Origin: an uncultured Acidimicrobiaceae bacterium
GTDB taxonomy: Bacteria; Actinomycetota; Acidimicrobiia; Acidimicrobiales; Ilumatobacteraceae
DNA length: 9,011 nt
Direction: 5' to 3'
Assembly: GCA_903919215.1 (NCBI GenBank)
Contig: CAIXHI010000201.1
Coordinates: 1-9,011, forward strand
Below are positions 7,111 to 9,011 of the stretch, piece after piece (within the stretch, counting starts at the first letter, position 1; every line of letters starts with the position of its first letter). A program made the translations under genes and the position numbers. The notes beneath the pieces are model-generated. The model was not told the origin of the DNA and did not search any database. It saw nothing but the letters and a program-made list of their open reading frames with translations.

Positions 7111-7232
7111 AAAACGTAACTGGGGTACCACTCCTGGACCTGGTAGCGGGCGGACGGGCCAGCTCCAGAGGTGGTACCCCAGATCGTGTACAACGCCGTC
7201 GGTCACGGAGGCGAACTACGACGTTGTATGTT
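7111..7232 (-). ncRNA. Candidate small structured RNA, about 120 nt
   Basis: A near-consensus minus-strand promoter (-35 TTGACA, 17-bp spacer, -10 TAACGT) predicts a start near 7232. The transcript would first form an 11-bp stem (7228-7218 with 7199-7189). The only non-Watson-Crick pair in it is a U-G wobble that exists in the minus-strand RNA but would be a C-A mismatch in the plus-strand RNA. The 18-nt loop contains GCCUCC. A second, long hairpin follows (7182-7120), then the U-rich tail UUACGUUUU (7119-7111). The unit is separated from the upstream thiolase gene by its own terminator-like hairpin. I recognise no known RNA family: it lacks the SRP RNA signature, tRNA shape or tmRNA features. 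It could instead be the leader of a longer transcript running into the repeats and antisense to recR. Confidence 0.35.
7120..7182 (-). terminator. Long imperfect hairpin with U-rich tail on the minus strand
   Basis: CTGGGGTACCAC (7120-7131) and GTGGTACCCCAG (7171-7182) are perfect 12-bp inverted arms. Inside them, CTGGA (7134-7138) pairs with TCCAG (7164-7168) and CTGG (7140-7143) with CCAG (7159-7162), leaving a 15-nt C-rich loop on the minus strand. On that strand TTACGTTTT follows the hairpin, which suits an intrinsic terminator. The plus strand has no U-run after it. Confidence 0.45.
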
Positions 7233-7238
7233 GCGGTT

Positions 7239-7267
7239 ACGTTACAACAAGTGCGCAAATATGTCAA
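7239..7267 (-). promoter_or_regulatory. Near-consensus sigma-70-type promoter facing recR
   Basis: The minus strand shows a perfect -35 TTGACA (7267-7262), exactly 17 bp, then -10 TAACGT (7244-7239). The -10 box lies within the direct repeat GTAAC-GTAAC (7245-7236), which may also be a protein-binding site. It is the best -35/-10 pair I found in the window, and it points into non-coding sequence. The predicted start is near 7232. Confidence 0.55.
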
Positions 7268-7273
7268 GCATCG

Positions 7274-7294
7274 TAACAATCGGGCTGATGCCCG
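7274..7294 (-). terminator. Probable intrinsic terminator of the thiolase gene
   Basis: On the minus strand CGGGC-ATCA-GCCCG (7294-7281) forms a 5-bp stem with a 4-nt loop, followed by ATTGTTA (7280-7274). It begins 7 bp after the thiolase stop codon. The stem is short and the tail is broken by an A and a G, so termination may be partial. Confidence 0.45.
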
Positions 7295-7301
7295 GGCCGC
7301 C

Positions 7302-8483
7302 TCAGACGGTGCGCAGGATCAGGGCATCGCCCTGGCCGCCGCCACCGCACAGGGCGGCAGCACCCATTCCGCCGCCACGGCGACGCAGTTCGTGCAGCAG
7401 GGTGAGGGCCACGCGGTTACCGCTCATGCCGATCGGGTGACCGAGGGCGATCGCGCCACCATTGACGTTGGTGATCTCGTCGGTGATCCCCAGATCCGCC
7501 ATCGAGGCGATGCCGACCGCGGCGAAGGCCTCGTTCAGCTCGAACAGCGACAGGTCGCTGACCTTCAGGTTGGCGCGTGAGAGTGCCTTGTTGATCGCGT
7601 TGCTGGGCTGGTGCAGCAGGTTGGTGCTGTCCGGGCCGGCGACCATGCCGTACGACACGAACTGACCGAGCGGGGTGACACCGCGAGCGTTCACTGCCCG
7701 CTCGCTCATGATCACCATCGCCGAGCCGCCATCGCTGATCTGCGACGCGTTGGCCGCGGTGATCGTGCCGTCCTTGGTGAAGGCAGGCTTCAAGCTGCCC
7801 AACGACTCCATCGTGGTGTTGGCGCGCACGCCCTCGTCGGTGGTGACGAGCACCGGATCGCCCTTGCGTTGCGGGATGGCGACGGGCACGATCTCGTCGG
7901 CGAACTTTCCGGCGGCGATGGCTGCAGCGGCGCGGAGGTTGCTCTTCATCGCCGTCTCGTCCTGCTGGTCGCGGCTGATGGCGCCGGCGTTGTAGCGCTC
8001 GGTGCCAGTGCCCATGAGCACGGACTCGAATGCGCAGAACAGACCGTCCTTGATGATCGCGTCGGCGAGTTCGGTGTTGCCGTAGCGGAAACCACCGCGG
8101 GCGCCGGCCGCGATGTACGGCGCGTTGGTCATGCTTTCCATGCCACCGGCGATGACGATGTCGGCCTCACCGGCCTGGATCATCTGGTTGGCGAGGTAGA
8201 TCGCGTTGAGGCCGCTGAGACACACTTTGTTGATGTTGATTGCCGGAACGCTCAGCGGGATACCCGCGCTGACGGCGGCCTGGCGGGCGGGCACCTGACC
8301 CTGACCGGCCATGAGTACCTGGCCCATGATCACGTGCTCGACCTCTTCAGGCGCCACACCAGCGCGCTCGAGGGCAGCCTTGATCGCAAACCCACCGAGG
8401 TCGGCTGCGCTGAACGAGGCGAGGGCGCCGCTCATCTTGCCGATCGGGGTGCGGGCTCCAGAGACGATGTACGAACCAGACAT
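7302..8483 (-). CDS. Acetyl-CoA C-acetyltransferase (thiolase family)
   Basis: Thiolases either condense two acyl-CoA molecules or split 3-ketoacyl-CoA with CoA, in the cytoplasm; the direction depends on the pathway. The 393-residue protein has the normal length. It begins IVSGARTPIGK (6-16) and has the nucleophile Cys88 in NKVCLSGL (86-92). It continues with MESMTNAPY (115-123), NEAF at 317-320, NGGAIALGHPIG with His349 (341-352), and the acid/base Cys379 in LCGGGGQGDA (378-387). All catalytic residues are present. At 155-162 it reads VLMGTGTE where classic biosynthetic thiolases have HMG-TAE, so acetoacetyl-CoA thiolase is likely but not certain against a longer-chain beta-oxidation enzyme. 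The start at 8483 is backed by an AAAGAGG ribosome binding site. The next gene upstream on the same strand ends 81 bp away. It may share acyl-CoA metabolism with the carboxylase at the other end of the window, but they are not in one operon. Confidence 0.94.
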   Translation of the reverse strand: MSGSYIVSGARTPIGKMSGALASFSAADLGGFAIKAALERAGVAPEEVEHVIMGQVLMAGQGQVPARQAAVSAGIPLSVPAININKVCLSGLNAIYLANQMIQAGEADIVIAGGMESMTNAPYIAAGARGGFRYGNTELADAIIKDGLFCAFESVLMGTGTERYNAGAISRDQQDETAMKSNLRAAAAIAAGKFADEIVPVAIPQRKGDPVLVTTDEGVRANTTMESLGSLKPAFTKDGTITAANASQISDGGSAMVIMSERAVNARGVTPLGQFVSYGMVAGPDSTNLLHQPSNAINKALSRANLKVSDLSLFELNEAFAAVGIASMADLGITDEITNVNGGAIALGHPIGMSGNRVALTLLHELRRRGGGMGAAALCGGGGQGDALILRTV

Positions 8484-8489
8484 GGGGGA

Positions 8490-8496
8490 CCTCTTT
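8490..8496 (-). promoter_or_regulatory. Ribosome binding site of the thiolase gene
   Basis: AAAGAGG on the minus strand stands 6 bp before the ATG at 8483 and fixes this start. It is the only clear Shine-Dalgarno site in the window, in contrast to the leaderless-looking starts elsewhere. TACGCT at 8528-8523 could be its -10 box, giving a leader of about 30 nt; that part is weak. Confidence 0.7.
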
Positions 8497-8541
8497 ACGT
8501 GTTCGGGCCAATGTGCGCCTCCAGCGTATTCGGCGAGGCCC

Positions 8542-8560
8542 GTTCCCGGGGAAGCGGAAC
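8542..8560 (-). terminator. Weak hairpin after the GH18-like gene
   Basis: GTTCC (8542-8546) and GGAAC (8556-8560) form a 5-bp stem with a 9-nt loop, 4 bp after the stop codon of the minus-strand gene to the right. There is no U-run, so it could be a tail-less terminator or chance. Confidence 0.2.
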
Positions 8561-8564
8561 AGCG

Positions 8565-9011
8565 TCAGGCGCTGCCGGTGACGGTGAACGTCTTGCTGCA
8601 GTCGCTCTGCAGCGTGGTGCCGCCCCAGCCGAGCTGCGTCACGCACAACGTGTAGGTGTCGGCCGCGAGGAACCACGACTGGGTGAACCCGTGAAACGGG
8701 CCGGTACCGGCGGGAAGGCCGCTGCGACTCTCGCGGGCCAGCTTGGTGACCGTGGCCGTGTCGCCGTTGGATTGTCGCGTGACGGTGATCCGCACGGGCA
8801 CCGGCAGGTCGAACTCACCGTGGTAGGCGATGCCGGTGATGGTGGTGGTCGCGCCAGTGGGTGTCGGCGAGGTGAACGTGACCGGAGTGTCGATAGTGAT
8901 CGGCGGTGTGGTGTTCGGCCGCTGGGCGGAGACCGTGGCGAGCGCGCTGTACACGTCGGAGGTCTCGTAGCCGAGTGCCCAGATCGCAATGCCGCTCCAG
9001 TGCGCGGCCAG
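8565..9011 (-). CDS. C-terminal part of a probable secreted GH18-like protein, 5' end outside window
   Basis: The minus frame is open from the right edge to a TGA at 8565, giving 148 residues. An internal GTG at 8954 is an artefact start, since the reading frame continues past it to the edge. The first residues, HWSGIAIWALGYETSDVYSA (4-23), look like the last strand and helix of a glycoside hydrolase family 18 barrel, whose members end in a G-I/V-G-x-W-A-L-G-Y-D/E motif. After a Pro/Thr-rich stretch (about 30-45) comes a beta-rich domain of about 100 residues with alternating hydrophobics and two cysteines (about 122 and 137) that could form a disulfide. Such Thr/Gly/Val-rich domains suit an exported protein. 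If GH18 is right, it would cleave chitin or peptidoglycan outside the cell. The catalytic DxxDxDxE motif lies outside the window, so an inactive relative cannot be excluded. Confidence 0.6.
   Translation of the reverse strand: MAAHWSGIAIWALGYETSDVYSALATVSAQRPNTTPPITIDTPVTFTSPTPTGATTTITGIAYHGEFDLPVPVRITVTRQSNGDTATVTKLARESRSGLPAGTGPFHGFTQSWFLAADTYTLCVTQLGWGGTTLQSDCSKTFTVTGSA

Larger units (their letters stand above)
6941..7301. other. Gene-free convergent interval between recR and thiolase, rich in repeats and hairpins
   Basis: No protein gene is supported in these 361 bp. Reading left to right they hold a 20-bp tandem repeat array (6944-7054), a nested palindrome (7062-7108), a long hairpin with 12-bp perfect outer arms (7120-7182), a second stem-loop (7189-7228), a near-consensus minus-strand promoter (7239-7267) and a terminator-like hairpin for the thiolase gene (7274-7294). 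The stretch 7183-7280 is clearly less GC-rich than its surroundings. Almost every base belongs to one of these elements, which is far denser than a normal convergent gap. Confidence 0.85.

Noticed and set aside
6930..7193. Minus-strand frame opening with TTG at 7193 inside the candidate RNA
   Set aside because: A stop lies directly upstream, there is no ribosome binding site, the hairpin arms dictate its sequence, and it dissolves into the tandem repeats. A short leader peptide is not excluded but not supported.
7111..7232. SRP RNA (ffs), often found near dnaX in Gram-positive bacteria
   Set aside because: The conserved GGAA-type apical loop and asymmetric loop sequences of SRP RNA are absent, both here and in the 4376-4489 gap upstream of dnaX.

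Overview
The window is GC-rich with strong G/C preference at third codon positions. It reads as chromosomal DNA of an actinomycete-type bacterium. The support is a close mycobacterial LigC-type DNA ligase, an AccD5/PccB-type acyl-CoA carboxylase beta subunit, and -10 boxes (TAGNGT) placed so near start codons that transcripts would be leaderless or nearly so. An Acidimicrobiia-like lineage is my guess; the sequence alone does not prove it.

Layout. (1) 1-1451, minus: an acyl-CoA carboxylase carboxyltransferase (beta) subunit, cut at its C-terminus by the window edge. (2) 1535-2569, plus: a stand-alone ATP-dependent DNA ligase of the LigC type, divergent from the carboxylase across a gap of about 80 bp. 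(3) 2558-4375, minus: a CopC-CopD fusion membrane protein whose 3' end overlaps the ligase gene by 12 bp. (4) 4490-6940, plus: dnaX (DNA polymerase III gamma/tau) followed after 3 bp by recR, without the ybaB/ebfC gene that usually sits between them. (5) 6941-7301: a 361-bp gene-free convergent interval packed with structure. It holds five and a half 20-bp tandem repeats, a nested palindrome, a long hairpin, and a near-consensus minus-strand promoter between two terminator-like hairpins. I read the right half as a possible small RNA gene of about 120 nt. (6) 7302-8483, minus: an acetyl-CoA acetyltransferase-type thiolase with a good ribosome binding site. (7) 8565-9011, minus: the C-terminal part of a probable secreted GH18-like protein, cut by the right edge.

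Functionally, the carboxylase and thiolase belong to acyl-CoA metabolism. LigC, DnaX and RecR are replication and repair proteins, but only dnaX-recR looks like an operon. The rest are single genes or parts of units running out of the window. No phage, transposon, CRISPR or defence gene is visible. The parts that ordinary genes do not explain are the recR-thiolase interval and a CopC-like domain that has lost both copper-binding histidines.
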